The position numbers and the translations under genes were made by a program. This document shows, one piece after another, positions 12,618-21,436 of a stretch of DNA of 28,191 nt (positions within the stretch are counted from its first letter, which is position 1; each line of letters starts with the position of its first letter). Source of the stretch: a virus; the IMG/VR virus record IMGVR_UViG_3300043409_001128, positions 1-28,191 of that record; one strand, 5' to 3'. The notes below the pieces were generated by a model. It was given only the letters and a program-made list of their open reading frames with translations, was not told the DNA's origin and did not search any database.

Positions 12618-12871
12618 ATTACTTGGGCTTTTCCATTAAAAGATAATCTCCCTTGACTATCGTTTAAAGTTATTTCTAAATTTTTACCTGTTGTTAAATC
12701 GCTAATAATTGTAAAAACCATAGCGTCATCTACTATTTGCGCATCTACTAAAGTAAAAGTTATATTTCTACTTCGTAATTCATCATAAATTATTAATTCG
12801 CTACTTAAATCTAAATAACGAGGTATAATTTTAAAACTTTGCGGGCTTGTTGTAGCTTGTAAAATTGTCAT
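12614..12871 (-). CDS. Small hypothetical structural-module protein, 85 aa
   Basis: An 85-residue beta-rich protein starting MTILQATTSPQSFKIIPRYL and ending DSQGRLSFNGKAQVI. It resembles small phage proteins with one beta-sandwich ('F.LVDA..VDD...F.I..DLT.GK.LEITL'), perhaps a virion accessory component. It heads a new transcription unit: a terminator lies upstream, and the AATCGTTTA element sits 6 nt before its ATG. Overlaps portal by ATGA. Confidence 0.55.
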   Translation of the reverse strand: MTILQATTSPQSFKIIPRYLDLSSELIIYDELRSRNITFTLVDAQIVDDAMVFTIISDLTTGKNLEITLNDSQGRLSFNGKAQVI

Positions 12872-12877
12872 ACTTTA

Positions 12878-12905
12878 TAAACGATTAAAAAACATTTTGT
12901 ATCAA
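12878..12905 (-). promoter_or_regulatory. Candidate phage late promoter upstream of 85-aa/portal unit
   Basis: On the - strand: TTGATACA (12898-12905), 11 nt, AATCGTTTA (12878-12886), 6 nt, ATG (12871). The same two boxes with the same spacings occur before 15594, and the second box before 23130. Read as TTGATA-N16-CGTTTA it has sigma-factor geometry. Confidence 0.5.
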
Positions 12906-12937
12906 AAAACCCACCTATACGAATAAGTGGGTTTTTT
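12904..12937. terminator. Bidirectional intrinsic terminator after the probable tail tube gene
   Basis: AAAAAACCCAC / GTGGGTTTTTT forms an 11-bp stem with a 12-nt loop and T-runs on both strands. It lies just beyond the in-frame extension of the 178-aa gene and upstream of the candidate promoter at 12878. Confidence 0.8.
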
Positions 12938-12941
12938 ATTT

Positions 12942-12998
12942 TTATATTGCACCGCCTCCATCAGATGGCGGTGGATTTAATACTATTGGGTCTGGCAG
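12942..12998 (-). other. In-frame 18-codon extension behind UGA (suspected stop-codon readthrough)
   Basis: Directly after the TGA of the 178-aa gene the same frame runs 18 codons (LPDPIVLNPPPSDGGGAI), then TAA. The sequence is Pro/Gly-rich and reads like a natural C-terminus of Bacteroidetes phage structural proteins. The context UGA-C is known to be leaky. Inside it, ACCGCC/GGCGGT forms a hairpin 31 nt after the stop. A TTA-to-TGA point change in an originally longer gene is the alternative. Confidence 0.5.
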
Positions 12999-13535
12999 TC
13001 AATCTGCTACGTTTAAATCTGAAACTAAAGCCTCTAAAGCCGTCTTAGCTGTTGGACTTAAAAACGGTGCTTTCTTTGCGCTTTTTGATTGCAAGTTGAT
13101 AGTATATCCTGACATATCGCCACCAGCTGCGCCTGTTTGAGTTACAGAACTCGTAGCATCTAATCCGTTTTCGTATCCGATAACTTTAACGTTTCCGTTA
13201 TAGTCGTGTACAAACGCAACTACTGTACCATAAGACAATGCTTCTAATTGTATTTCGCTTTCTGCTCCTAATTTAGGGAAATTTAAAGCTAAAACCTGCA
13301 TAACCTCAGTAGTTCCGTTATCTACTGAAATAGTTCCCGTTTCTACTAAAGAATTATTCGCCCCGTTGGTTAATTCATAACGAAATACTTCATCTATTGC
13401 TGTTGGGATTGTATCGACTAATTTTCCCGTAACCGTCCAAGCTGTGTCTTTGTAAATCGCAAAATCTACTTTTTTTACACCGCCCATTTGATCCTTACAA
13501 GGTCGTAATCTTCCCTTTGTTATTTCACAAGCCAT
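12999..13535 (-). CDS. Probable major tail (tube) protein, 178 aa
   Basis: Located directly downstream of the major capsid gene. The N-terminus MACEITKGRLRPCKDQMGG is followed by alternating beta-strands. A C-terminal 'GGDMSGYTINLQSKSAKKAP' segment resembles the 'GDxNGYTLTFTGxE' end of tube proteins in flavobacterial phages. It would polymerise into the tail tube whose length is set by the tape measure. Decoration protein is an alternative. A terminator-like hairpin lies on each side (13549-13574 and 12904-12937), so it may be made from an abundant separate message. The TGA at 12999 may be read through (see 12942-12998). Confidence 0.6.
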   Translation of the reverse strand: MACEITKGRLRPCKDQMGGVKKVDFAIYKDTAWTVTGKLVDTIPTAIDEVFRYELTNGANNSLVETGTISVDNGTTEVMQVLALNFPKLGAESEIQLEALSYGTVVAFVHDYNGNVKVIGYENGLDATSSVTQTGAAGGDMSGYTINLQSKSAKKAPFLSPTAKTALEALVSDLNVAD

Positions 13536-13548
13536 ATATTAATGTTTT

Positions 13549-13574
13549 AAAAACCGCCCTAATTAAAGAGCGGT
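13549..13574 (-). terminator. Terminator-like hairpin between major capsid and tail tube genes
   Basis: On the - strand, ACCGCTCT-TTAATT-AGGGCGGT (8 pairs including a G-T) is followed by TTTT. Partial termination here would raise capsid protein mRNA relative to downstream genes (inference). Confidence 0.55.
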
Positions 13575-13584
13575 TATGTTAAAT

Positions 13585-14496
13585 TTATGCGATTGGTCTA
13601 GCCCAAACAATTTCCTCACCGTTGTAGTATTGAACCCCAGCGTTATAAACCATTTTACCACGAACTAATCCAGTTAATAAACCGATTTCGTCCTCATCTC
13701 TTAAAACTACCTCGTTATGGTCTGCTAATAAACCAGTACCGAAAATTAAGTTTTTAGGTTCAGCAATTACGATTGTATTGTCTGGTAAACCGTTAATTTC
13801 TTCAACTTGGTATTTTCCAAATTTCGGTAACGTGTTAGCGTCTCCGCCTAATCCGTTAACAATACCTTTGTTAATTAAGTAAAAACTATACGCTTGTGCT
13901 ACGTCTGGAGAAACACCCATTTTTAAATTTTTTCTTCTGATAGCTACAGGGACAGCGTTTAAAGCTTTTTTAATTTGCGCCTCTACGTTAGCCTCAGTAA
14001 CCACGTCTAAATCAACGTCAATAACGTCCGCATCCGATGCGAATAATTTTAAAAACCCGTCAAATTCATTTGCATTTGACTCGTCTCCGTTCCAAATATC
14101 AAAATCTAATTCCTCAGCAGTTTGCGCTAATTTTTCCATAAGGATTGCGTCCATAATATCCTTAGGCGCATTATCATTGTGCGCACTTGCCCCCATTGAC
14201 TCCTCTGACCATTGCGCTCTAAAATCTTCTTTACATACAGAAAAATCGTCTGCAAACTTTTTCGGTTCTAAAACTTTTTCTGACAAAATAATTGAACCCG
14301 CTGGAATATGCCCACAAGTATATTCTCTTTTACCTCCTGTTAATTCAATTTTTCTAAGGTTTAATTTGAAGTTTACATTTTCAAAAGTTGTAATAAAACC
14401 CTTTGCGATTGTGTCCGCTTCTTTAAAAGCCTGACCTACAATTACGCCCGCTTCTTTACCAGCGTAATTTGATGTTACCGTTACTGTTGTTGGCAT
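13585..14496 (-). CDS. Major capsid protein, 303 aa
   Basis: Lies directly after the protease gene, as in HK97-type head modules. A 303-residue protein starting MPTTVTVTSNYAGKEAG. The centre (LMEKLAQTAEELDFDIWNGDE, FDGFLKLFASD) and end (LVRGKMVYNAGVQYYNGEEI VW ARP, consecutive) have the look of HK97-fold E-loop/P-domain capsids: 'xxDxAIWNGD...FDGL' and a final 'aG.q.yngeeiVwarp' strand. About 7 hexamer/pentamer copies per asymmetric unit cannot be deduced. Confidence comes from position, size and motifs. Confidence 0.75.
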   Translation of the reverse strand: MPTTVTVTSNYAGKEAGVIVGQAFKEADTIAKGFITTFENVNFKLNLRKIELTGGKREYTCGHIPAGSIILSEKVLEPKKFADDFSVCKEDFRAQWSEESMGASAHNDNAPKDIMDAILMEKLAQTAEELDFDIWNGDESNANEFDGFLKLFASDADVIDVDLDVVTEANVEAQIKKALNAVPVAIRRKNLKMGVSPDVAQAYSFYLINKGIVNGLGGDANTLPKFGKYQVEEINGLPDNTIVIAEPKNLIFGTGLLADHNEVVLRDEDEIGLLTGLVRGKMVYNAGVQYYNGEEIVWARPIA

Positions 14497-14499
14497 AGT

Positions 14500-15594
14500 T
14501 TATTTATTTTTTACGTTATTAATTGCGAACATTAACCGTTCTTTTTTGTTTTTTGGAGCTTCTGCAGTTCCCGTTGGTGTTGACTTTGTTAAGAAAACCG
14601 TTTCTTTAGTTTCTTCTTTTGGCTGTGCTGTTAATTTAGCTTCTAAACTTGCAATCTTTTCGTTTTGGCTTTCAATCGCTTTTGTCAAAACACTAGACAA
14701 TTGATAAAAAACCTCATGCGTGCTTTTTTCACTTTTAACAGTTGAACCCGTTGGACTTGTTGGCTCTGACATTTCAGTAGGAACTTCTTCCTCTACTTTC
14801 ATTTCTTTTATTTCAGTAGCCTTAGAATCTACAACAACTAAAATCATTTCGTTTTCTAAAGTGTACTCGCCGTCTGGAATAGCCATCCTTTGGTCTTCTA
14901 CCATAGTGTAAACCTCAGCACCTTGCGTTAGTTCTTCCCCGTCAAACATAATAGTAACGTCGCCGTTTTTTGTCATCATTTTGCCGAGTTTGACCTCTTC
15001 TTTTTCTTCCTTAGGTTTAAACCCAAAGCTTAAAAGAACTTTCTCAAATTCTTCTTTAATATTCATATAATCACTTTTTAAATTTACTTTTTCTAAATCA
15101 AAGAACCCATCTATTGAAAAGCCGTTTTTTTGCTTAATCTTTTCATAAGTTTCTTTATCATGTGCTTTCATTACTGTAAACCATGTGCCTATCTTTTCAT
15201 TAATACCATACTTTACAGACTTATCATGTACTTCATCTTCTTTAATCCAATGCTCAACAAAAGTTACATTACTTAATTTTAAATTCTCGTCATGCTCTAA
15301 AGTTGAATTTTTTTGATACCCATTTCTTAAAAAGTTCTCCATTGCTAAACGAACGGTTTTTTCTGGAAATACAATGTTAAATTCTTTCCCGCCTTGATTT
15401 CTGTATATTGGCTTGTCTGGAATTAAAACGGCACCCAACAAAATCATTTTTTCCTCATCAATTACTTTTAATTCAACTTTTTGTTGTTTTGTTAAAGCAA
15501 TAAAATTAGACTCCATCGCTGGGGAATCTACTAAAGAAATTCCAAAAACTCCCTCTGTGTTATTATCCTTAAAAAATACTTTGTATGTTTCCAT
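14500..15594 (-). CDS. XkdF-like prohead protease, probably with fused scaffold, 364 aa
   Basis: A serine protease that matures the prohead. Residues 1-170 match the XkdF family: GISLVDSPAMESNFIAL, the His motif STLEHDENLKLSNVTFVEHW (His101) and KNGFSIDGFFDLE (Ser160). Residues 275-330 form a Ser/Glu/Lys-rich coiled coil (KAIESQNEKIASLEAKL), like the scaffolding domain often attached to such proteases. It precedes the major capsid gene by 3 nt and follows a candidate late promoter (15601-15628). Fused protease and scaffold functions are inferred. Confidence 0.8.
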   Translation of the reverse strand: METYKVFFKDNNTEGVFGISLVDSPAMESNFIALTKQQKVELKVIDEEKMILLGAVLIPDKPIYRNQGGKEFNIVFPEKTVRLAMENFLRNGYQKNSTLEHDENLKLSNVTFVEHWIKEDEVHDKSVKYGINEKIGTWFTVMKAHDKETYEKIKQKNGFSIDGFFDLEKVNLKSDYMNIKEEFEKVLLSFGFKPKEEKEEVKLGKMMTKNGDVTIMFDGEELTQGAEVYTMVEDQRMAIPDGEYTLENEMILVVVDSKATEIKEMKVEEEVPTEMSEPTSPTGSTVKSEKSTHEVFYQLSSVLTKAIESQNEKIASLEAKLTAQPKEETKETVFLTKSTPTGTAEAPKNKKERLMFAINNVKNK

Positions 15595-15600
15595 AACTTT

Positions 15601-15628
15601 TAAACGATTATATTTGTTAATGTATCAA
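15601..15628 (-). promoter_or_regulatory. Candidate phage late promoter upstream of protease/capsid unit
   Basis: On the - strand: TTGATACA (15621-15628), 11 nt, AATCGTTTA (15601-15609), 6 nt, ATG (15594). Both boxes and both spacings match the element at 12878-12905. It is in the short gap after the tape measure stop (15632). Confidence 0.5.
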
Positions 15629-15631
15629 TTT

Positions 15632-17449
15632 TTAGCCGAATGTAGCGTTATTAACTCTGTTTCTGTCTAGCGCTTGTTGGCTTGTTACTTCATTACCTAC
15701 TACAAAAGCCTGCACAGGTCTATTTTGTTGCTCTGAAATACTTTGTGCTAATTGGTTTGTCCCACTTTGCCCTACGATGTTAAATTGAGGTGCGGACATA
15801 GCACCACCACCACCACCTCCACTACTTGCAACGCTTGAAGCGTTACCACCTTTGGGGTCAACCGTAAGTATTTTTTTAATTTGTAAGGCACTAAACACAC
15901 CCGCTAAACCTGCTTGCACGTATGGATATGCAGGAAATAACGTAGTAATTGGTGATTTACTAGCGGTTGTAAAAGCGTTTTGAACTCCCTCAATTCCTGA
16001 CATAGTAGCCTGAGCAACTGCAAAACCTTTCGCTAAAACAGAACCCTCGCCAGCTATGCTTGCAATTTGCCCGAACGTATTCATTGCGTCGCCTACAATA
16101 GCTTTGTTCTTAAGTTTGTTTAGTTTCTTTTCGTTATTTACAGCTCTTTCTCTAATCTTTTGCGCCTCTGTTTCATTTATGTTTACATCGGCTAAAGCGT
16201 TTTCTAAATAAATTTTATTCATTGCTAGCCTTTCATCTAAGGTAAGTTGTTCATTAGCAAGGATTGCGTCTGATTTAGCGATATACGCATCTACTTCAGC
16301 CTGATTAAATCCTGCAATTCTTTCGGTTTCTGCGTCTAAGGCTTCTTGTGCTAGTTTGTCATTTTCCGCATTACGTTTATTTACATCCTCTTCAAATGCG
16401 TAAGCATCTTTTCTGATTTGCAATAATTTATCTTGAAATTCCTTTTCAGCTTTTAACCGCTCTTCATTTAACTTTTTAGCATCTTCATTACGTTTGGTTA
16501 ATGCGTCTTTATCTATTTGGTTAATAGATAATTGAAAACCCGCTTGTTGGTTTTTTAAATCTTGCAATTTACTTGCTGTTTCCGCCTCTACCTTGTCGCC
16601 CTCTGCCTTTGTTTTATCTTTATCAAAAATTAATTTTGCCGTCTTTTCAGATAATGTGTTAGTAATATTATCAATCTTATCCGACAACAAACCAACATCG
16701 CTACCCGTAATTTTATTATACGCTTTTAAAATTTGGTCGAACGCACCAGCAATAATTCTCACTGGTATAGTGGTTGCAGTAAGTAAAAATTTAGTTACGT
16801 CTTTAGCTAAATTATAATTTTTTAAAACTGCCTTTTCGCTTGCATCGTTTTGAATTTCTAACGCCTTTAAATACTTTTCAGTTTCTACAATTGTTTGCGC
16901 TGTTTTGGCTTTTTTTATTTCAAGAATTTCTCTTTCAGTTTTGCCTTGAAGTTTTAAAATGTTTTCAGTTTTGGAAATGTTGTCTAAATCTTTTTGAGAT
17001 AAATCAACCCTTTGTTTTGAAAGGTCGGTTTGTTTTTGCATCTCTACATTAGAGCCAGTTATAGCTTGCTCAATATCATCCCAATAAGCAACAAGCGCAC
17101 CAACTGCAACAACTAACAAACCTATACCGGTACTTGCAATCGCTAACTTTGCAGCCTTACCCATACCCGACCACGCTGTACTAAGTTTACCAAGCGAACC
17201 TCCGAACAACCCAGAAGCCTCGACCGCATCTTTAAAAGTCATAGCGACACCACCCGTCAAGTCATTAAGTAACCCCATTGCCCCTCCGTTTTCTAAAACC
17301 GCACTTGTCGAGTTTTGAAAGGAACGAGTAACAGAACGGTTATTACTATCGATATTTCCAAGTGTATTTTCTAACGCTTCAACTTTTTTCGTTGCGTTTT
17401 CAATACCCCTTGCGTTTACGTTTATATCTATGTTTTTCTCAATTGCCAT
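15632..17449 (-). CDS. Tail tape measure protein, 605 aa
   Basis: It sets tail length and helps DNA entry. It begins MAIEKNIDINVNARGIENAT with the N-terminal 'I.V.A.G...A..KV..L...L' typical of tape measures. A hydrophobic stretch follows (LAIASTGIGLLVVAVGALVA, about 82-105), then long helical coiled coils rich in Lys/Glu/Ala (KRNEDAKKLNEERLKAEKEF). The C-terminus is Gly/Ser/Gln-rich (SSGGGGGGAMSAPQ). At roughly 1.5 angstrom per residue it would specify a tail of about 90 nm (family rule, inference). The 49-aa gene upstream overlaps it by 22 nt. Confidence 0.85.
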   Translation of the reverse strand: MAIEKNIDINVNARGIENATKKVEALENTLGNIDSNNRSVTRSFQNSTSAVLENGGAMGLLNDLTGGVAMTFKDAVEASGLFGGSLGKLSTAWSGMGKAAKLAIASTGIGLLVVAVGALVAYWDDIEQAITGSNVEMQKQTDLSKQRVDLSQKDLDNISKTENILKLQGKTEREILEIKKAKTAQTIVETEKYLKALEIQNDASEKAVLKNYNLAKDVTKFLLTATTIPVRIIAGAFDQILKAYNKITGSDVGLLSDKIDNITNTLSEKTAKLIFDKDKTKAEGDKVEAETASKLQDLKNQQAGFQLSINQIDKDALTKRNEDAKKLNEERLKAEKEFQDKLLQIRKDAYAFEEDVNKRNAENDKLAQEALDAETERIAGFNQAEVDAYIAKSDAILANEQLTLDERLAMNKIYLENALADVNINETEAQKIRERAVNNEKKLNKLKNKAIVGDAMNTFGQIASIAGEGSVLAKGFAVAQATMSGIEGVQNAFTTASKSPITTLFPAYPYVQAGLAGVFSALQIKKILTVDPKGGNASSVASSGGGGGGAMSAPQFNIVGQSGTNQLAQSISEQQNRPVQAFVVGNEVTSQQALDRNRVNNATFG

Positions 17450-17577
17450 TGTCTTGCTAATTTTTTAAAGCTGTTTTTAAATCCTTTTGGTAATTCGTTT
17501 TTCCCTTTTGCTAGCTCAACTGTTTCACTAACATTTAGCCAATTTTCAGACCGCAATAGTATTATAATTTCTTTCAT
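17428..17577 (-). CDS. Small helical protein upstream of tape measure, 49 aa
   Basis: MKEIIILLRSENWLNVSETV is followed by ELAKGKNELPKGFKNSF and ends RQWQLRKT, stop TAG at 17428. It starts inside the stop of the 799-aa gene (TAATG) and ends 22 nt inside the tape measure gene in another frame, so it fits exactly between the two. Function unknown; a small tail-assembly cofactor is possible from position. Confidence 0.5.
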   Translation of the reverse strand: MKEIIILLRSENWLNVSETVELAKGKNELPKGFKNSFKKLARQWQLRKT

Positions 17578-19976
17578 TACACTTGTGTTATAGTTAAGTC
17601 AAAATTAACCCCGTTTATAATTACTCTCAAAATTCCGCTTCGTGTATCGTCAATGAAAGGTTGACGTGGGTTTTTGTTTACTTTAATTCTTAAAAAGTCG
17701 CTTTTACTTCCTCCGTTTTTATTTGAATTAAACCAGCTAACACCGTTGCCCGTATCTATTTTTACAACCGACCAACTAAAAGCAGTTGTAATTTTTAGCT
17801 CAAAATTTTCTTCTCCAGAACTACACACATAACTATCTAACGAAATACCGTTAGTAATGTAGCTATAAAGTGGCGAGTAAATTTCTGTTTGGTCAACTGT
17901 AATACTTTCGCTATCTACGGTAATTTCTGTACTATCTACTGTTAAAGGAAATTTATTATCTAACGGGTCGGATACTTGGCTAAAATCTGTAAACAATTCT
18001 AAGTTAGCCTGTCCGTTTGTTAAGTCCACATTTATACTACTGATTTTGTAGCGTTTATCTCTTACTATGAATTTATCGTTTATTTTTAGTTTTAATAAAA
18101 TAGAAATAGGTAGCTTACATTTTAAAACAATAGCCCTACATTTTTTATTAAATAAGTCCTCAATATAAGTTTTCCAAAAATTAAAATACAAACCTTTTTC
18201 TATTGGTGTGAAAAAATAAGAACTTATATCTGAGCCGAAATTTAAGCTATTTGTAATTTGGTCGGCTTTTAAATTATCTTCTGTCGCTGTATGAAAATAA
18301 GTACTTACTGCATTGCTAGGCTGTATGTAAGTTGTAGCACTTGTGTTTATTGTTCCGTTACGATAAAATAACAAAGGTGCTGTTTTAACAGGACTTAATT
18401 CTTTGTCAATAGCAAAACCAACTTGTAAGGCTGTTTCTGTTCCGCTTGTTTCTTGTGTTAACCTTTCGAATAACATATTTTCAAAAGGAACATCAATTTC
18501 CAAGTCATCGCCTTGTATGTTAAATAACGCTTTTAAATCGCCGTAACCTATTTTATTATTTTGAAAATATCTATCTCCTAAAATTGCCTCAGCTTTTTCA
18601 TATTTAAAAAATATCTTTTTCTTTACATCGGGACGCTTTATTTCAATATCTTCAATATTAACTAGATTAGTTATGTTATACGTTTTCCCTTTGCTATACC
18701 AATTGTCTAACGTGTCTAAATAAAAACTATTTAAGCTTGTTGGAATAATTACAAGGTTAAACATTTTAACAAGTCCGTTAATAAAGTCTAATACTTTAAT
18801 CTCTGGCATCTGTCCTGTTATATCTAGCGTAGCTGTTGAGCTTCTTGGGCTTGTATTGTCAATTGTATTTGTTTCTTCTACGGGATTTGGTAAAGGACTT
18901 GGCAACCCGTAAATAATTCTAGTAACATACAAAGAACTTAAATATTGAAAGTCTCCGTAAGCTATTATTTTGTATTGAAATTCTTGCTCGGTAGTAAGTC
19001 TTTGTGTGTCAGACCAACCTAACTCAACCCTACCAGTTCCCTCTTTTTCTGATACCTTAACCCCATTTTTATAAATCAATACCTTAAACTTAACGCTTTC
19101 AAACCCCGGCAGTGCCGCAACTGCAATTGAAGTGCTTCTTACTACAATTTCTGGGTTTAAATTTTGGTAAGGTATAAAAAAAACTTTGTCCGTATCTAAA
19201 TTTACAAAAGCCTCTACTTCGTTAAAATTACCATCATTCTGTATGTCTATTGTGCGCTCTTCTCCCCTTGCATTTAAAAAACCCTCATCTTTATGTAGCC
19301 ATAAAAACAAGTTATAAAATATTGAGCGGTCGAAAAAATCACGTGAAAAACTAATTCCGTAACGAGTTTCTATTGCTTCTATAATTCTCAAAACCCTTAA
19401 CGCTGGTTTAAATTCTCTGTAAGAAATTGTATTACTTGAATTTTCTAAGTCTCTATTCCCTCCAACTTGTAAACTCATTTCGTTAATTGCGTTTATCATT
19501 GGATAATACACATCGCCATTTGAAAGGTTGTCGGTTCTTAAAGCCGAAATAACATTCGTAGAGTTGTAATTATGATTGAATGACTCTAAACTACTAAGCG
19601 AACTTAGCTCGTCATCCCCAAACAAATCGCTAAGGTTAGTGAGGTTGCCGTAAAAAGTACACGCATAAGAGTAAGGTTGATTCATTTTAATTTTACAACT
19701 TTCCAATTGAACAACTCCGAACCTAAACGGCAAAGAATTAATTTCTATGTATGCCTCTACTCGAATGTTAGAGTTAAAAGTTCCGTCTACATCCGATTCA
19801 AACCAATACTCAAAAACCTTATTATTGTTTGGCGTACATGGAATACTAAAGCCCTGCGAAAAGTCTGTAAATAATTTGGATAAGTCGGAAACGTTTTTAA
19901 CAGATAAGTTTAAAGATACTTTTTCATCTTCAAACAAATCTATTAATACGCCTTTTATATAAAGTTTTAAATCCAT
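17577..19976 (-). CDS. Large virion (tail) structural protein, 799 aa
   Basis: A 799-residue beta-rich protein starting MDLKLYIKGVLIDLFEDEKV, with NVSDLSKLFTDFSQGFSIPC. The opening 'LFxDExVSLNxSVxNVxDxSKxxTDFSxxFxIPxTxNN' is characteristic of a conserved structural protein in Bacteroidetes siphophages, most likely part of the distal tail or baseplate. The last quarter has repeated 'LTVDSTEITVDSESITVDQT' strands and an Ig/BACON-like C-terminal domain (SWSVVKIDTGNGVSWFN, ILRVIINGVNFDLTIT). BACON-like domains in phage tails may bind mucin or carbohydrate (inference). The stop overlaps the next gene (TAATG). Confidence 0.7.
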   Translation of the reverse strand: MDLKLYIKGVLIDLFEDEKVSLNLSVKNVSDLSKLFTDFSQGFSIPCTPNNNKVFEYWFESDVDGTFNSNIRVEAYIEINSLPFRFGVVQLESCKIKMNQPYSYACTFYGNLTNLSDLFGDDELSSLSSLESFNHNYNSTNVISALRTDNLSNGDVYYPMINAINEMSLQVGGNRDLENSSNTISYREFKPALRVLRIIEAIETRYGISFSRDFFDRSIFYNLFLWLHKDEGFLNARGEERTIDIQNDGNFNEVEAFVNLDTDKVFFIPYQNLNPEIVVRSTSIAVAALPGFESVKFKVLIYKNGVKVSEKEGTGRVELGWSDTQRLTTEQEFQYKIIAYGDFQYLSSLYVTRIIYGLPSPLPNPVEETNTIDNTSPRSSTATLDITGQMPEIKVLDFINGLVKMFNLVIIPTSLNSFYLDTLDNWYSKGKTYNITNLVNIEDIEIKRPDVKKKIFFKYEKAEAILGDRYFQNNKIGYGDLKALFNIQGDDLEIDVPFENMLFERLTQETSGTETALQVGFAIDKELSPVKTAPLLFYRNGTINTSATTYIQPSNAVSTYFHTATEDNLKADQITNSLNFGSDISSYFFTPIEKGLYFNFWKTYIEDLFNKKCRAIVLKCKLPISILLKLKINDKFIVRDKRYKISSINVDLTNGQANLELFTDFSQVSDPLDNKFPLTVDSTEITVDSESITVDQTEIYSPLYSYITNGISLDSYVCSSGEENFELKITTAFSWSVVKIDTGNGVSWFNSNKNGGSKSDFLRIKVNKNPRQPFIDDTRSGILRVIINGVNFDLTITQV

Positions 19977-21436
19977 TAAATTATATTTATTTTATTATAG
20001 CTGTTTTCAAACTCGAATGTGTATTGAATTAACTTATCATTTATTCTAGTTTTGTAAGCTATATTTTTAGTTTTGATGTTTACGGGACGCACTACATTAT
20101 TTTCACGCAAATAGATTTTAGTACTCATTAAAAGCTCATCAAACAAATCGTTATAGTATTCCTTAATAAAATCTGTATTGCAAACTACACTTTCTTTACC
20201 GTTACTTAGATAACTTCTTTTGGTATGGTCTTTTAAATTATAGTTCCCGAAGTTAGTAATATTAGTATTGTAACTCTCGCTTTTAAATTCAGCAGTTTTT
20301 TTGCTTACTTTATTAAATGGTATTTGTTGAAAGAAACCGTACTTGTTTTTAAAGTAGCAGTAAATTATATTATACTTACACTCGCTTAACACGTTAAAAT
20401 TATGCGTTACTGTTTGGGCTCCGTAATTAAAAACAGCCGTAAAGTTTTCAGCTAATCCAATAAATGAATTTATATCTACATAACCCACGTATTGGTTGTT
20501 GATGTTTGTATCTAAACTAAAAGGCACGTTAACCCCGTTTATAATAATCGATTGCAAGCCATTAGTTGAAAAATACAAAGGGTAAGGTGCACCGTTGTAA
20601 ATATCGTGTGTTGTAATAGTACTTAAAACTTTCCTATCAAACAAAGGATTAAACAATTCCTCATGCAATCCATAACCATCAAACGCTATAAATTTCTGTT
20701 GCACTCTGTAAGTCTCAGCACCTTGAAAAGAAATGCCAGCATCTACATAACACCAAACACTATCGTTTGTACTACTTGTTGAGCCTACCAAATTGTTATT
20801 AGGATAATCAATAATACCGTTTTGTACGTAGTCGTTTAATATCTTGGATAATTCCAAACTAATAGTTGATTGCCCCGCCTGAATAATGCTTTTACTTAGC
20901 GTGAAAGTAGGTGTAGTTGGCACGTCTGTTACATCACCTGTGTAAATATAAATGTCTGCGTTTATACTATCGTAAGCAATAGTAGGGGACACTTGAAAGT
21001 AAAAAGGTGAACGACTTAAAATTTCCCTTGTCGGTCTGTCCTCTGTAGGTGGCACAAGTGGGAATGTATAATCTTCACGAAAAACACTCCACAAATCAAA
21101 ATCAATAGAGTCGAAAGACCCCCACATAAAAGTGTCAACAGTTGCGTTACTGCCTAAATAATAATTTACTACGTTGCCTATCCTTTCAGATTGAAACGGA
21201 ACGTTTGCCTCGTTAAATCTAAAATCAAAATAGTTTTTTATTTCTTGTGCGAATAAATCTGTATTAGCAAAATTATATTTTACTAAATTAAAATTAAACA
21301 TTGAATTATCTGTAGTAAATTCTATCCCCGTATTTAAATAAGTACCTTCTGAATTGCTGAATTTTATACTTCCAAATGCTATTCCACTTGACGGGGGCGT
21401 TACTTGTTTAGCTGTTATAATTATCTTTTGTGCCAT
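19976..21436 (-). CDS. Virion structural protein, 486 aa
   Basis: A beta-rich protein starting MAQKIIITAKQVTPPSSGIA; internal FAQEIKNYFDFRFNEANVPF and long runs of alternating strands; ends YTFEFENSYNKINII. No enzyme motif is visible. Its place between the gp10-like completion protein and the 799-aa tail protein, with 1-nt overlaps on both sides, indicates a tail component, perhaps a distal tail or baseplate protein. The 'KFSNSEGTYLNTG' strand repeats look like fibronectin/Ig-type folds. Confidence 0.6.
   Translation of the reverse strand: MAQKIIITAKQVTPPSSGIAFGSIKFSNSEGTYLNTGIEFTTDNSMFNFNLVKYNFANTDLFAQEIKNYFDFRFNEANVPFQSERIGNVVNYYLGSNATVDTFMWGSFDSIDFDLWSVFREDYTFPLVPPTEDRPTREILSRSPFYFQVSPTIAYDSINADIYIYTGDVTDVPTTPTFTLSKSIIQAGQSTISLELSKILNDYVQNGIIDYPNNNLVGSTSSTNDSVWCYVDAGISFQGAETYRVQQKFIAFDGYGLHEELFNPLFDRKVLSTITTHDIYNGAPYPLYFSTNGLQSIIINGVNVPFSLDTNINNQYVGYVDINSFIGLAENFTAVFNYGAQTVTHNFNVLSECKYNIIYCYFKNKYGFFQQIPFNKVSKKTAEFKSESYNTNITNFGNYNLKDHTKRSYLSNGKESVVCNTDFIKEYYNDLFDELLMSTKIYLRENNVVRPVNIKTKNIAYKTRINDKLIQYTFEFENSYNKINII

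Noticed and set aside
12942-13001. Genome-wide recoding of TGA as a sense codon
   Set aside because: TGA ends other tightly packed genes with ATGA overlaps (28154, 27724, 5182), so it is a normal stop here.
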